Assembly (NCBI GenBank): GCA_947497145.1
Contig: CANMFQ010000028.1
Location: forward strand, 1-48,602
From: an uncultured Flavobacteriaceae bacterium
Lineage (GTDB): Bacteria; Bacteroidota; Bacteroidia; Flavobacteriales; Flavobacteriaceae
DNA length: 48,602 nucleotides
Reading direction: 5' to 3'
The translations under genes were made by a program, and so were the position numbers. Positions 15,754 to 23,968 of the stretch are shown in pieces (the stretch's first letter is position 1; each line of letters begins with the position of its first letter). Under the pieces are notes generated by a model. The model made no database searches and was not told the DNA's origin. It saw only the letters and a list, made by a program, of their open reading frames with translations.

Positions 15754-16467
15754 ATGACAGAAATAGCATCTTCTGAAGAACAAACAGGCGAAACGGTATT
15801 AGCACTGCATGACGTTGCCATATTTCAAAAAGAAAGCCTGATTTTAAATGAAATTAATTTAGAGATTAAAAAAGGGGAATTTGTTTATTTAATAGGAAAA
15901 ACGGGCAGTGGAAAGAGTAGTTTCATGAAAACCCTCTATGGTGATTTACCCCTTCGCAAAGGTACAGGCAGGATTGTAGATTTTGACCTTCAAAAACTTC
16001 GTGAAAAAGACATCCCTTTTTTACGTAGAAAACTGGGTATTGTTTTTCAAGATTTCAAACTCCTACCCGACCGTAATATCAATAACAACCTAAAATTTGT
16101 ATTGAAGGCCACAGGCTGGAAAGACCCAAAAAAAATGGACTTGCAAATTCTTGAGGTACTCGAAAAAGTTGGTATGAAAACCAAAGGTTTTAAATTTCCA
16201 CATGAACTTTCTGGAGGTGAACAACAACGTGTCGCTATTGCTAGAGCTTTACTAAATAATCCTGAACTTATTATTGCCGATGAGCCTACGGGAAATTTAG
16301 ATCCACAAACAAGTGTTGAAGTGATGAAAGTACTGCAAGACATAAACAAAGCTGGGCGTACTATTCTAATGGCTACACACGACTATGCCCTCATTTTAAA
16401 ATACCCTTCAAAAACATTGAAATGCGATGGCAACAAGGTGTTTGAAGTGGTACAGCGAGCGGTTTAA
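15754..16467 (+). CDS. ftsE: Cell-division ATP-binding protein FtsE
   Basis: 237-residue ABC ATPase. Walker A GKTGSGKSS near residue 48, Q-loop IVFQDFKLLPDRN typical of FtsE, signature LSGGEQQRVAIARAL near 152, Walker B LIIADEPTGNLD near 173 and H-loop ATHD near 208. FtsE with the membrane protein FtsX sits at the divisome and activates peptidoglycan hydrolases. The plus-strand neighbour is not ftsX, so the partner is encoded elsewhere, which is common in Bacteroidota. The short N-terminal extension (MTEIASSEEQTGETVL) is usual there. Lone LolD-type ATPases are similar, but the Q-loop and length favour FtsE. Confidence 0.9.
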   Translation: MTEIASSEEQTGETVLALHDVAIFQKESLILNEINLEIKKGEFVYLIGKTGSGKSSFMKTLYGDLPLRKGTGRIVDFDLQKLREKDIPFLRRKLGIVFQDFKLLPDRNINNNLKFVLKATGWKDPKKMDLQILEVLEKVGMKTKGFKFPHELSGGEQQRVAIARALLNNPELIIADEPTGNLDPQTSVEVMKVLQDINKAGRTILMATHDYALILKYPSKTLKCDGNKVFEVVQRAV

Positions 16468-16716
16468 ATAGGCAAACAGGCGTTGAATGCGTCTCCATGT
16501 AAGGTTTTCATAAAGGTTCTTTATAGTAGCATATTAGTTAGGTTTCCGCTAGGATAGTAGGTCAGAATAAAGTGTACACCAAAACGAATGAAAAATATCG
16601 TTTCGTGTATAGTAAAAAAGACTAATTCCTCAACTTATTATACTCGTGCAAATTATCAGCAAACGTTTACAATATAAACATTGTGAATACGTTAGGACTA
16701 TCAAAATAACCTAACC

Positions 16717-18276
16717 ATGAAAAAAAAACTACTATTTACTTTACTAATCTGCTATTTAACAACGGTATCTTTAATTGCACAACGCGCTAATTTAGATAGA
16801 GAATACTTTAAGGTCTCTTACGTAAGTTTGCCGAGTAATCCCATACTTGATAATGCAAAAAGAACGTATAGTTCTGACGAACGAGGTATTAATCTTTCCG
16901 GGTTTTCGCGATTGAATTCGAATGCCACATTAGATTTTCGGTTTGATTTTCATGGTACTGAAATTGGTGAGGTAGATATACATAAAGAAAAAAAGGAAAA
17001 AAAAGACAAAGACGGAAAAGTCATTGAAACCTACTATTTATATTCAGCTGTTGTTCACTATAAATCTACCGCCACATTAACAACTACAAATACGGAAGCT
17101 GGTGATACTTTTTCCACTGTTTTTTCAGAAAGTGCAGTGTACAAAAGTAAAACTTTTAAAAGTAGTTATGCTGCCAGTAAATATTACAACAACAACCGCT
17201 ACAATATACGTGACAAATACCGCGTCGATCATCGTAATAAATTTGTAAACGATGCCAATTATAAAGTTAACAGACTGTATGGATATGTACCAACAACCAC
17301 CGAAAGATCAGAGAATTTTTGGATAATTGCTACAAAAAAACACCCAGAATTTAGGAAACATCAAGAAGCAAGTTCCGCTTTAAAAGCGATTTTTAAAAAA
17401 ATGGAATATGACATGCCTCTTGATGAAATTGCACAAGAAGCACAACCATGGATTGATTATTTTGACGAGATTGCCGCTCGCTTTAATGAAGACGACAAAA
17501 AACATAGAAAAGTTCGCTATGCCTCTTACTACAACAACGCCCAAATTTATTATTATTTAGAACAGTTTGACAAATCAAAAGCGTATGCTGAAAAACTTAT
17601 AGCTAATGATTATGACAAAAAGGATGGAAAACGCTTTATCTCTCGAATTGACAACCTAAAAGCAAAATTAAAAAACAATGAACTAAAAACAAGACATTTT
17701 GAAGTAGTTACAGAAGATCTTAGTGCAGAGCCCGAGGTTCAGATACAACAAGTTATAATAGCGGAAGCACCAAAAGAATCAGAAAAAGTAATTGCATTTT
17801 TAATTAACGCTTCAAATGACACCATACAAACCGCTATTAATGCAGATGGATTAGAAAAAATGAGTGCCAATGCAATGATATATGACACCGCAGGAAATCT
17901 ATCAGAAATTTTAGCAAAAGACAACAAAAAAATGGTATTAACTACAGGTGACACCTATGAAGTAGCCACATTTAGTTCAACTATAGCGAATACAAAAGAT
18001 GCTTCTCCAAAATTCGCAAAAACTGTTTACGATGGTAAAAACATCAGTCTATATGAGCACATGGGCAAAGAATATGTTATACTTTTAAAAGCTGAAACTG
18101 AAGGTATTTCTACTATGAACAAAGAATTTGTTTTCGGGTTCAACAAAAAGCTAGCAAGTTTTTGTGCCAATTGCGATTCCCTTAAAGCTAAAGTAGAAGC
18201 TGGTGAATATAAAAACACTAAAGAAAGTCTTTTGGCTTTTTGTAAAGCATTGGATGAATGTACCAAAGCTAAATAA
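16717..18276 (+). CDS. Secreted protein of unknown function with TPR-like segment
   Basis: 519 residues with a signal peptide (LLICYLTTVSLIAQ-RA). The first 210 residues are beta-rich with a Lys-rich insert (KEKKEKKDKDGK). Residues about 210-310 are helical with a TPR-like pair (ASYYNNAQIYYYLEQFDKSK, AYAEKLIANDYDKKDGK). The remainder is a globular domain that ends with SFCANCDSLKAKVEAGEY and a Cys near the C-terminus. I do not recognise the family. It is monocistronic, with a clear terminator after it. No C-terminal T9SS sorting signal is visible, so a periplasmic location is likely. Confidence 0.75.
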   Translation: MKKKLLFTLLICYLTTVSLIAQRANLDREYFKVSYVSLPSNPILDNAKRTYSSDERGINLSGFSRLNSNATLDFRFDFHGTEIGEVDIHKEKKEKKDKDGKVIETYYLYSAVVHYKSTATLTTTNTEAGDTFSTVFSESAVYKSKTFKSSYAASKYYNNNRYNIRDKYRVDHRNKFVNDANYKVNRLYGYVPTTTERSENFWIIATKKHPEFRKHQEASSALKAIFKKMEYDMPLDEIAQEAQPWIDYFDEIAARFNEDDKKHRKVRYASYYNNAQIYYYLEQFDKSKAYAEKLIANDYDKKDGKRFISRIDNLKAKLKNNELKTRHFEVVTEDLSAEPEVQIQQVIIAEAPKESEKVIAFLINASNDTIQTAINADGLEKMSANAMIYDTAGNLSEILAKDNKKMVLTTGDTYEVATFSSTIANTKDASPKFAKTVYDGKNISLYEHMGKEYVILLKAETEGISTMNKEFVFGFNKKLASFCANCDSLKAKVEAGEYKNTKESLLAFCKALDECTKAK

Positions 18277-18300
18277 AACATCTTAACGCAAGTCATATTA

Positions 18301-18335
18301 AAACGATCATTCTTTTCGAATGGTCGTTTTTTTTT
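18301..18335 (+). terminator. Terminator between converging genes
   Basis: AACGATCATTC-TTTTC-GAATGGTCGTT, an 11-bp stem with one G-T pair, followed by a run of nine T. It can serve the plus-strand gene; the mirror A-run would let it act also for the HTTM gene ending at 18373, though that lies further away. Confidence 0.8.
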
Positions 18336-18372
18336 ATTGAACGCCCAGTAGATATCATTTTTTCTTCGAAAA

Positions 18373-19731
18373 CTAATCATCTGCTAAACGCACCACAAAA
18401 TCATACATATCATCAATATGCTTTACAGCTAGTAAATCTGTTTGAGGATGAATAAAAACGGTAGAGGTTCTACCATTTAAAGCCACCTTGGCATTCACAT
18501 AAACAGACAGATTTTTAGTACCCTCTTCATTAAATGTAGTACCAAGGTATTGCGCAAATTGCCAAATCATATCAGGTTGAAAACTCATTTGCTTCTCTTG
18601 TATTACTGTAAGGTATTGCGAAGGATACACGGTAAACTTCTTTTGGGTATCATTATCAACCACCGTAAATTCTGTAAATCCATTTTTTTCCATAACCATA
18701 ACGTGCCAGGCAAAACGAAATCCGTTTTCTGTCCAACAAACTTGATCGGTTAGTACATAATGCCGTAAAGGAAAAATAATTTGAAAACCCACAAAACCAA
18801 CAAGAAAAGGTATTGCCAGCCGATGTGTTTTAAAGGCCTTTGCCTCAGCAGGAATTGTTTTAAGCCGCATACCCAATCTACCAAAAAATCGTTTCCATTC
18901 TGCTGCGCTGATAAAGAGTAAGCTTGCCCCAATCATCATCCATGGAAACATACCGATATTAAAAAGTACATAGGTTAACACATGAAAAACCACCACCAGT
19001 ACGTACGCCCACGGTCTTGAACGTTTATTAAACAGCAAAAACGGAATAGCAAGGTCATAAATCATACCGCTCCAGCTAAACAGGTAGGCACTATATTCAT
19101 GTGCAAAAAAACGACCTAACAAAGGAATATCTGTACGTGCTTGCAGCCAAATTTTCAGCGGTTGCGCCTCAAAAAGCCAATCTGATTTTAACTTGGCAAT
19201 ACCCCCAAAAAAATAAACAACCGCAATTTGAATTTTTAAAACCAGTACGATCCACTCCGGAATTTCATTCAGTCGTATCTTCTTAAAAATGAAAGCATCA
19301 ATACTGTAGTTGCGATGTGCGGGTAACCAGATTAACAAAAACGCTACTAATGAAACAAAATAATAATGGTTGAGATACCATGATTTTTCAATAAGCTCCA
19401 AATAAGTAAAACCGATAAAAAACAAGATTGTAGCGATACGATAAAATAAGCCTAGCGCAATACAAAGAGCTAACATAGCCGTAGCCCCTACAATGGCATA
19501 CATAGTGGCACTATCAAAAGGCCGTATCCAAGAAAAAAAATGATAGGTAAAGTGAAATTTGGGTGTTGTGTAACAATCAGCCACCCAGCCATTAAAAATA
19601 AAACGCAATTGCGAAAAACACAGTAAAAGCCCAAAAACTACCCTAAAAACAACCAGCGGTAAGATTGCGGTTTTTTGCGTAAGCCTATCATAAAGCTTGT
19701 CTACGCTATTTATGCTTTTGAACTTCGTCAT
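18373..19731 (-). CDS. HTTM-domain membrane protein (gamma-carboxylase-like)
   Basis: 452 residues with about seven hydrophobic segments in the first 310 residues. Conserved features of the HTTM family (horizontally transferred transmembrane domain, related to vitamin-K-dependent gamma-glutamyl carboxylase) are visible: SWYLNHYYFVSLVAFLLIW near residue 117 and VVYFFGGIAKLKSDWL near 173, whose Lys corresponds to the region of the catalytic Lys in the animal enzyme. The last 150 residues are a soluble beta domain. Downstream of the imelysin and di-haem genes on the same strand, 160 nt away. From knowledge of Bacteroidota genomes this protein recurs with those genes; its reaction in bacteria is not known. 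It could modify or anchor the cluster's lipoproteins. Confidence 0.85.
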   Translation of the reverse strand: MTKFKSINSVDKLYDRLTQKTAILPLVVFRVVFGLLLCFSQLRFIFNGWVADCYTTPKFHFTYHFFSWIRPFDSATMYAIVGATAMLALCIALGLFYRIATILFFIGFTYLELIEKSWYLNHYYFVSLVAFLLIWLPAHRNYSIDAFIFKKIRLNEIPEWIVLVLKIQIAVVYFFGGIAKLKSDWLFEAQPLKIWLQARTDIPLLGRFFAHEYSAYLFSWSGMIYDLAIPFLLFNKRSRPWAYVLVVVFHVLTYVLFNIGMFPWMMIGASLLFISAAEWKRFFGRLGMRLKTIPAEAKAFKTHRLAIPFLVGFVGFQIIFPLRHYVLTDQVCWTENGFRFAWHVMVMEKNGFTEFTVVDNDTQKKFTVYPSQYLTVIQEKQMSFQPDMIWQFAQYLGTTFNEEGTKNLSVYVNAKVALNGRTSTVFIHPQTDLLAVKHIDDMYDFVVRLADD

Positions 19732-19891
19732 ACGTTTTAAAGGTACAGTAAAATACTACTTTTTCGTTGATTTGGCATTACGCTGCTATGATTACTAATC
19801 AACACTCGCTACTCAAGAGCACCCATCGTACCATCAAAAAAGTTTGCTCTCATAAGGATAGCACAACGCTAATTTCAGCCTAAGCAGTTTA

Positions 19892-20995
19892 TTAATCACC
19901 ATCATTATCATTAAACGTAATGGTAGACCCCAAAACGTTAGCCATATCAACTTTGATAAGCACCAATAAATCTCTAAACGAGTCTTTTAAGTCTGCTACA
20001 GCCTGTGTATCTGTTTCAAGTGTTGCTTTTAATGTGCCATCTATAGCATCTAATTGTTGTTGGCAATGCGAAAATTGGGTTGCTATGTCTACAGCAAGAT
20101 TATCACTGCCTATTAGAACTAAAAAATCATCAAAACCTACGCGAAAAGGAGTTTGTGCAAAATCGCCTTTGTAACAGCGTTCTAAGGCAATAAGATGTTG
20201 CTGTATAATTTCTTTTGAAAATTCACTGCGATATGCCTCTAATGCTTCAATACTAATAGTCCCCCCATTGGTATCCCCTAGCGGACGACCCAATTTAGAA
20301 ATAATAATTTCTTCTATTAAGGTGACCATGGCATTGATCACCTGATTCTGGCTCCCCGTAATACCATTTTCTAAGGCACCTACAAATGCTGTTTTATTAG
20401 CTGTCCATAACGCAAGTAGTTCGTCTGCTTTTACCTTAAGATTTTCTGTAAGAGCCACCAAATAGTCAGTTTTACGCAAACGATAGGTTTCAGAAGCATT
20501 TTCATCTGTGGTAAAAAGCAGGTATTCTATTGCTGCTATTCCCTTTACCGAAGAGCCTTTAGTCGCAATAAAATCAGCATCCAAGGTTTCAGTTCCATTA
20601 ATATTAGCATCAATACGCTCTGTATCAGTTGGCCATCTATTAATTTCAAAAGAAATAAAACTGTCTGCTACTCCCCCTAAATCATACAAGTCTAATCGCT
20701 TCCATACACGCACCACATTTTTCCATTGCGCTTTGGCGGCATTTAAATTAGATTCTGATGTATTTGCCTTGTAGGCTTTTGTAAGTTCATCCAAACTAGC
20801 CGATTGCACCTTAAATTCGGTTACTAACGGCATAATTTCATTATCAAAAATATTAACCAATTGAGCTTTTTTATGAAACTCGCTTTGCGTTAAGTCAGCT
20901 GCATCGGATTTCTTTTCACAGCTTTGAAAGATAATAATGAAGCCAATTAGGCTTAAAACACCCGTCAATAAAGTCTTTTTTGTTGAAAAATTCAT
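19892..20995 (-). CDS. Imelysin-family lipoprotein lacking the conserved His
   Basis: 367 residues, lipoprotein signal (LIGFIIIFQSCEKK, Cys at 26). Imelysin / peptidase M75-like all-helical fold: WKNVVRVWKRLDLY and SFEINRWPTDTERID in the first half, GIAAIEYLLF in the middle, and FVGALENGITGSQNQVINA with the two-fold repeat in the second half. The family's GxHxxE motif reads GIAAIE (152-157): the His is Ala, so the metal site is changed. Its ATG overlaps the stop of the di-haem gene by one base (TAATG), so they are translated together. Family members are linked with iron uptake (compare EfeO). This copy may be a partner subunit rather than a metal binder. Confidence 0.87.
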   Translation of the reverse strand: MNFSTKKTLLTGVLSLIGFIIIFQSCEKKSDAADLTQSEFHKKAQLVNIFDNEIMPLVTEFKVQSASLDELTKAYKANTSESNLNAAKAQWKNVVRVWKRLDLYDLGGVADSFISFEINRWPTDTERIDANINGTETLDADFIATKGSSVKGIAAIEYLLFTTDENASETYRLRKTDYLVALTENLKVKADELLALWTANKTAFVGALENGITGSQNQVINAMVTLIEEIIISKLGRPLGDTNGGTISIEALEAYRSEFSKEIIQQHLIALERCYKGDFAQTPFRVGFDDFLVLIGSDNLAVDIATQFSHCQQQLDAIDGTLKATLETDTQAVADLKDSFRDLLVLIKVDMANVLGSTITFNDNDGD

Positions 20996-22404
20996 TAAAG
21001 TGATTTTATAAAGTCAATTAATTTTGTGCGCTCTGTTACAGCTAATTTCATAAAAGCCGCTTTAGATTGCTGTGCTTCTCCGCCATGCCATAAAATAGCT
21101 TCTTCTATATTTCTTGCCCGTCCATCATGCAATAAATTTGTATGCCCGTTAACGGTTTCAAATAGGCCAATACCCCATAATGGCGGTGTTCGCCATTCGT
21201 TACCTGTAGCCTTAAAATCAGGAGTATTATCGGCTAAATCTGCTCCCATATCATGCAATAACAAATCGGTATACGGGCGAATGGTTTGATTCTCTAATGC
21301 AGCAATAGGATATGAACCCGTTTGCAGAACGGGAATATGGCAAGCTGTACAATTTACCCTTTCAAAAAGTTGTTTTCCTTCTAAAACGGTTTGCGAATCA
21401 AAATTCCGTCTTGCAGGTACTGCCAGGGTAGCGGAGTACAACACCACCTTATCTAAATTTTCATCAGAAATTTCAGGACTTCCCCCATTGGGAATCTCAT
21501 TACAATCAACACCAGGAGGGCAATTTTCATCAAGAAAAAGTGAGGAAGTAATACCCATATCTCCCGCAAAAGCACCTGCTATTTGCTGCTTTAGGTTTGG
21601 TTGGTTGCTCTTCCACCCAAAACGACCTAATTTTTCTGATTGGGTTTGAACATCATAAACATAATTCGGCTTACCTGAAATTCCGTCTCCATCGCTATCA
21701 TTTTCATCAGCATAACTTAAAATAGTTTGCTCAGGCACAGCGTCAAGTAAACCCAACCCAATCATTTGATTGGCTACTCTTGGCGAAACCTGTACATTGG
21801 CTGCCATAGGTCCATAATTCAAATCAGTAAAATAATACGCTGGTTTTTGAAGGCTAACCGTTGTACCATCATCATAAGTAACCGTAATAGGCTCATAGGT
21901 AATTCTAATTTTGCCTTCAACAGTTACAGTTTGAATAACGTCATCTTGAAATTGCCCTCCGTAAGATGGTTCGGGCAGGTTTGCTCCAGTAGCATCAGTA
22001 CCAGGTATTGAAAGCCGAAACAACAATCCTGTTGCTTTTTCACCATCAAAAGTCGGTGCTCGTCCCCGACCATCTTTAAAGTGACATCCTGAGCAAGAAC
22101 GTGCATTAAAAAGTGGCCCTAAACCATCTCTGGCGGTAGTTGAAGCAGGTGCTGTAACCCAATTTTGATTAAAAAGAGAATTTCCTGTAAAAAAAAGCAA
22201 CCCATTGTCTTCATCCAAATTTGAAGCTTGAAAGCCAAAAGCATTGGGCGAGCTATCAAAAACGGTAGTTTCGCCTCCTGACAGCGCTTCATTCTCCTCA
22301 GCCTCCAAAGTCATATACCCTCCACCATCATCCTTTTTACAAGAAACTAATGATTTTAACATGAGTATTACTACCAAATTCTTTACTATTCGCTTACAAG
22401 ACAT
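20995..22404 (-). CDS. Di-haem c-type oxidoreductase lipoprotein
   Basis: About 469 residues from the ATG at 22404. I prefer this start to 22440, which lies inside a terminator hairpin, because MSCKRIVKNLVVILMLKSLV followed by SCKK is a lipoprotein signal. Two haem-c sites are visible: CSGCHF with KDGRGR after it near residue 86 of the mature start, and CTACHIPV in the C-terminal half, plus TPPLWGIGLFETVNGH and LLHDGRARNIEEAI, the marks of the di-haem oxidoredictase ('thiol oxidoreductase') family related to MauG and di-haem peroxidases. It should act in the periplasm, passing electrons to or from the imelysins' metal. Placed between two imelysin genes, it takes the position that the haem peroxidase EfeB has in EfeUOB. 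Confidence 0.88.
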   Translation of the reverse strand: MSCKRIVKNLVVILMLKSLVSCKKDDGGGYMTLEAEENEALSGGETTVFDSSPNAFGFQASNLDEDNGLLFFTGNSLFNQNWVTAPASTTARDGLGPLFNARSCSGCHFKDGRGRAPTFDGEKATGLLFRLSIPGTDATGANLPEPSYGGQFQDDVIQTVTVEGKIRITYEPITVTYDDGTTVSLQKPAYYFTDLNYGPMAANVQVSPRVANQMIGLGLLDAVPEQTILSYADENDSDGDGISGKPNYVYDVQTQSEKLGRFGWKSNQPNLKQQIAGAFAGDMGITSSLFLDENCPPGVDCNEIPNGGSPEISDENLDKVVLYSATLAVPARRNFDSQTVLEGKQLFERVNCTACHIPVLQTGSYPIAALENQTIRPYTDLLLHDMGADLADNTPDFKATGNEWRTPPLWGIGLFETVNGHTNLLHDGRARNIEEAILWHGGEAQQSKAAFMKLAVTERTKLIDFIKSL

Positions 22405-22423
22405 TCTACTAGTATTTAACAAC

Positions 22424-22455
22424 AAAATCAGTGCTTTCAAAAAAGCACTGATTTT
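22424..22455 (-). terminator. Strong hairpin between imelysin and di-haem genes
   Basis: Perfect 14-bp inverted repeat (AAAATCAGTGCTTT / AAAGCACTGATTTT, 4-nt loop) followed on the minus strand by GTTGTT. It stands between two genes of the same cluster, so it likely ends most transcripts after the first imelysin gene and lets some read on. Confidence 0.7.
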
Positions 22456-22479
22456 ATTATCCTGTTATACATAATTCGT

Positions 22480-23664
22480 TTATTCAGGCAACTCTGATGA
22501 AACTGCAATACTAAGCGCTTCTCCACCCTCAACAAATTTATCTCCTAAAGCACGTAGCGCATTAACCGCTGTAAGCACTTTTGGTCTTTCTTCTGCATCA
22601 GAAATAGCAAAATCAAAAGGAATAGCAGTAGCATTAACAGCCTCTTCCGCTGCCTGTAACTGTGCTGTAATTTGTGCTCCCAAAGTAGCATCTGCTTCCG
22701 TAATTAAATCCTCTAAAGAAGGTCCGCTAACTGAACTATAACTACCTCTAAAAACGTTTGCAATACCAGCAAGATTCAAACGTAAATCGCGATGTGTATT
22801 ATCACTAAAACAAGAATGCTCATCTTCCTGATCTTGATTATCATACGCAACAAAAACACGTTCACCTGCCAATTCTGACTTTGCCAAGGTAGAAATACCC
22901 GTAAGGATATTTTTCAATGCCAAATCTTCATCTAACGCACTAAAAGTAGCTCTATACGCTCCTCCATCTTTCCATTCATCTACTAAGGATTGTAAGTGCT
23001 CTAGTAACAACTCAGCTGTTATGCTCAAATAAGCTCTTCTTCTATCCTGATTTGCAGCAGTACCGCCATCAACAAAATCGGTATAAGGTCGTTGACCTGC
23101 TATTTTCTCAGATGGGTCTGTATTATCTTGACCCCATAATAAAAATTCAATAGCATGATACCCAACACTAATATTAGACTCGCCACCAACTTCGTTTAAG
23201 CGCTCTAAAGTAGCCTTATCAATCGTAGGATAGCTTTCCGTATCATTGATAATACCAGACATTTGTGCCCCTGCTACGTAATCAACATAATTCTCATCCA
23301 ACGGCCATGCATTTAACAACCCTTCTGGACCATCATTATCATCAATTGGCCCATCAGAAAAACGAAAGGCTTCGGTTTGTCCGTAAGGCTCTCTTGCCTC
23401 TTTCCAAGCCGTTTTTGCCGCTTCAAAGTTCACTTCATTAGGCGTTTCAATAAAAGTATCTATAGCTGTTTTTAAAGCTGTTGCCCCATTAAAAGCATCT
23501 TGGTAATTTTTATAAACCAAATCCGCATAGGTACTTATAACATCAGATTTTGCTATGGTATTGGTATCAGGCGTTGGTGCTGGATTATTATCATCACCTG
23601 AACAAGCTCCTACTACCAAGGCAATCGCTATTAAAAAAAAGATTTTAAATGTTTGTTTACGCAT
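22480..23664 (-). CDS. Imelysin-family lipoprotein
   Basis: 394 residues with a lipoprotein signal (FLIAIALVVGACSG, Cys at 21). Imelysin family with the intact metal motif GYHAIE (GxHxxE, 168-173) followed by FLLWGQD, and conserved AWKEAREPYGQTEAFRF and PLDENYVDYV. These periplasmic or surface lipoproteins resemble EfeO and are tied to iron acquisition from neighbourhood and structure; peptidase activity is doubtful for most. First gene of the minus-strand cluster, with a good promoter 36 nt upstream and two TTATTTAGA boxes around it. Probably the major product of the cluster, since a strong hairpin follows its stop. The start is fixed by the signal peptide. Confidence 0.9.
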   Translation of the reverse strand: MRKQTFKIFFLIAIALVVGACSGDDNNPAPTPDTNTIAKSDVISTYADLVYKNYQDAFNGATALKTAIDTFIETPNEVNFEAAKTAWKEAREPYGQTEAFRFSDGPIDDNDGPEGLLNAWPLDENYVDYVAGAQMSGIINDTESYPTIDKATLERLNEVGGESNISVGYHAIEFLLWGQDNTDPSEKIAGQRPYTDFVDGGTAANQDRRRAYLSITAELLLEHLQSLVDEWKDGGAYRATFSALDEDLALKNILTGISTLAKSELAGERVFVAYDNQDQEDEHSCFSDNTHRDLRLNLAGIANVFRGSYSSVSGPSLEDLITEADATLGAQITAQLQAAEEAVNATAIPFDFAISDAEERPKVLTAVNALRALGDKFVEGGEALSIAVSSELPE

Positions 23665-23671
23665 GTTATTC

Positions 23672-23755
23672 TTATTTAGACTTTATTCAAATAGAGCTGC
23701 AAATATATTGAGCACAGAAAAAACACACAAGTTTATTTAGATTAAATATGAATAA
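23672..23755 (-). promoter_or_regulatory. Promoter of the imelysin cluster with two TTATTTAGA boxes
   Basis: Minus strand: TTG at 23730-23728, 20-nt spacer, TATATTTG at 23707-23700, a near-ideal Bacteroidota promoter. It is flanked by two imperfect palindromes that both begin TTATTTAGA on the plus strand (23672-23693 over the transcription start, 23733-23755 upstream of -33). The placement fits a repressor; Fur is the obvious candidate, not proven. Confidence 0.6.
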
Positions 23756-23968
23756 TTTTTTTGCGGATTTTTAACAGCCTAATTCGCTTCGCAGTAATTA
23801 GTGTCTTTACTAAAACCACAACTGTAGTCACTCCTCTTTTTTTATCTAACAGACAAAAAAAACCGCTAGTAGAGTGGCAATCTTACTATTGTCTATTTTA
23901 AGATAATCCCTATCTTTAAACTCAAAGTATCTCAATGCGCATTTTATGCCAAAACCAGAGTTATCTCC

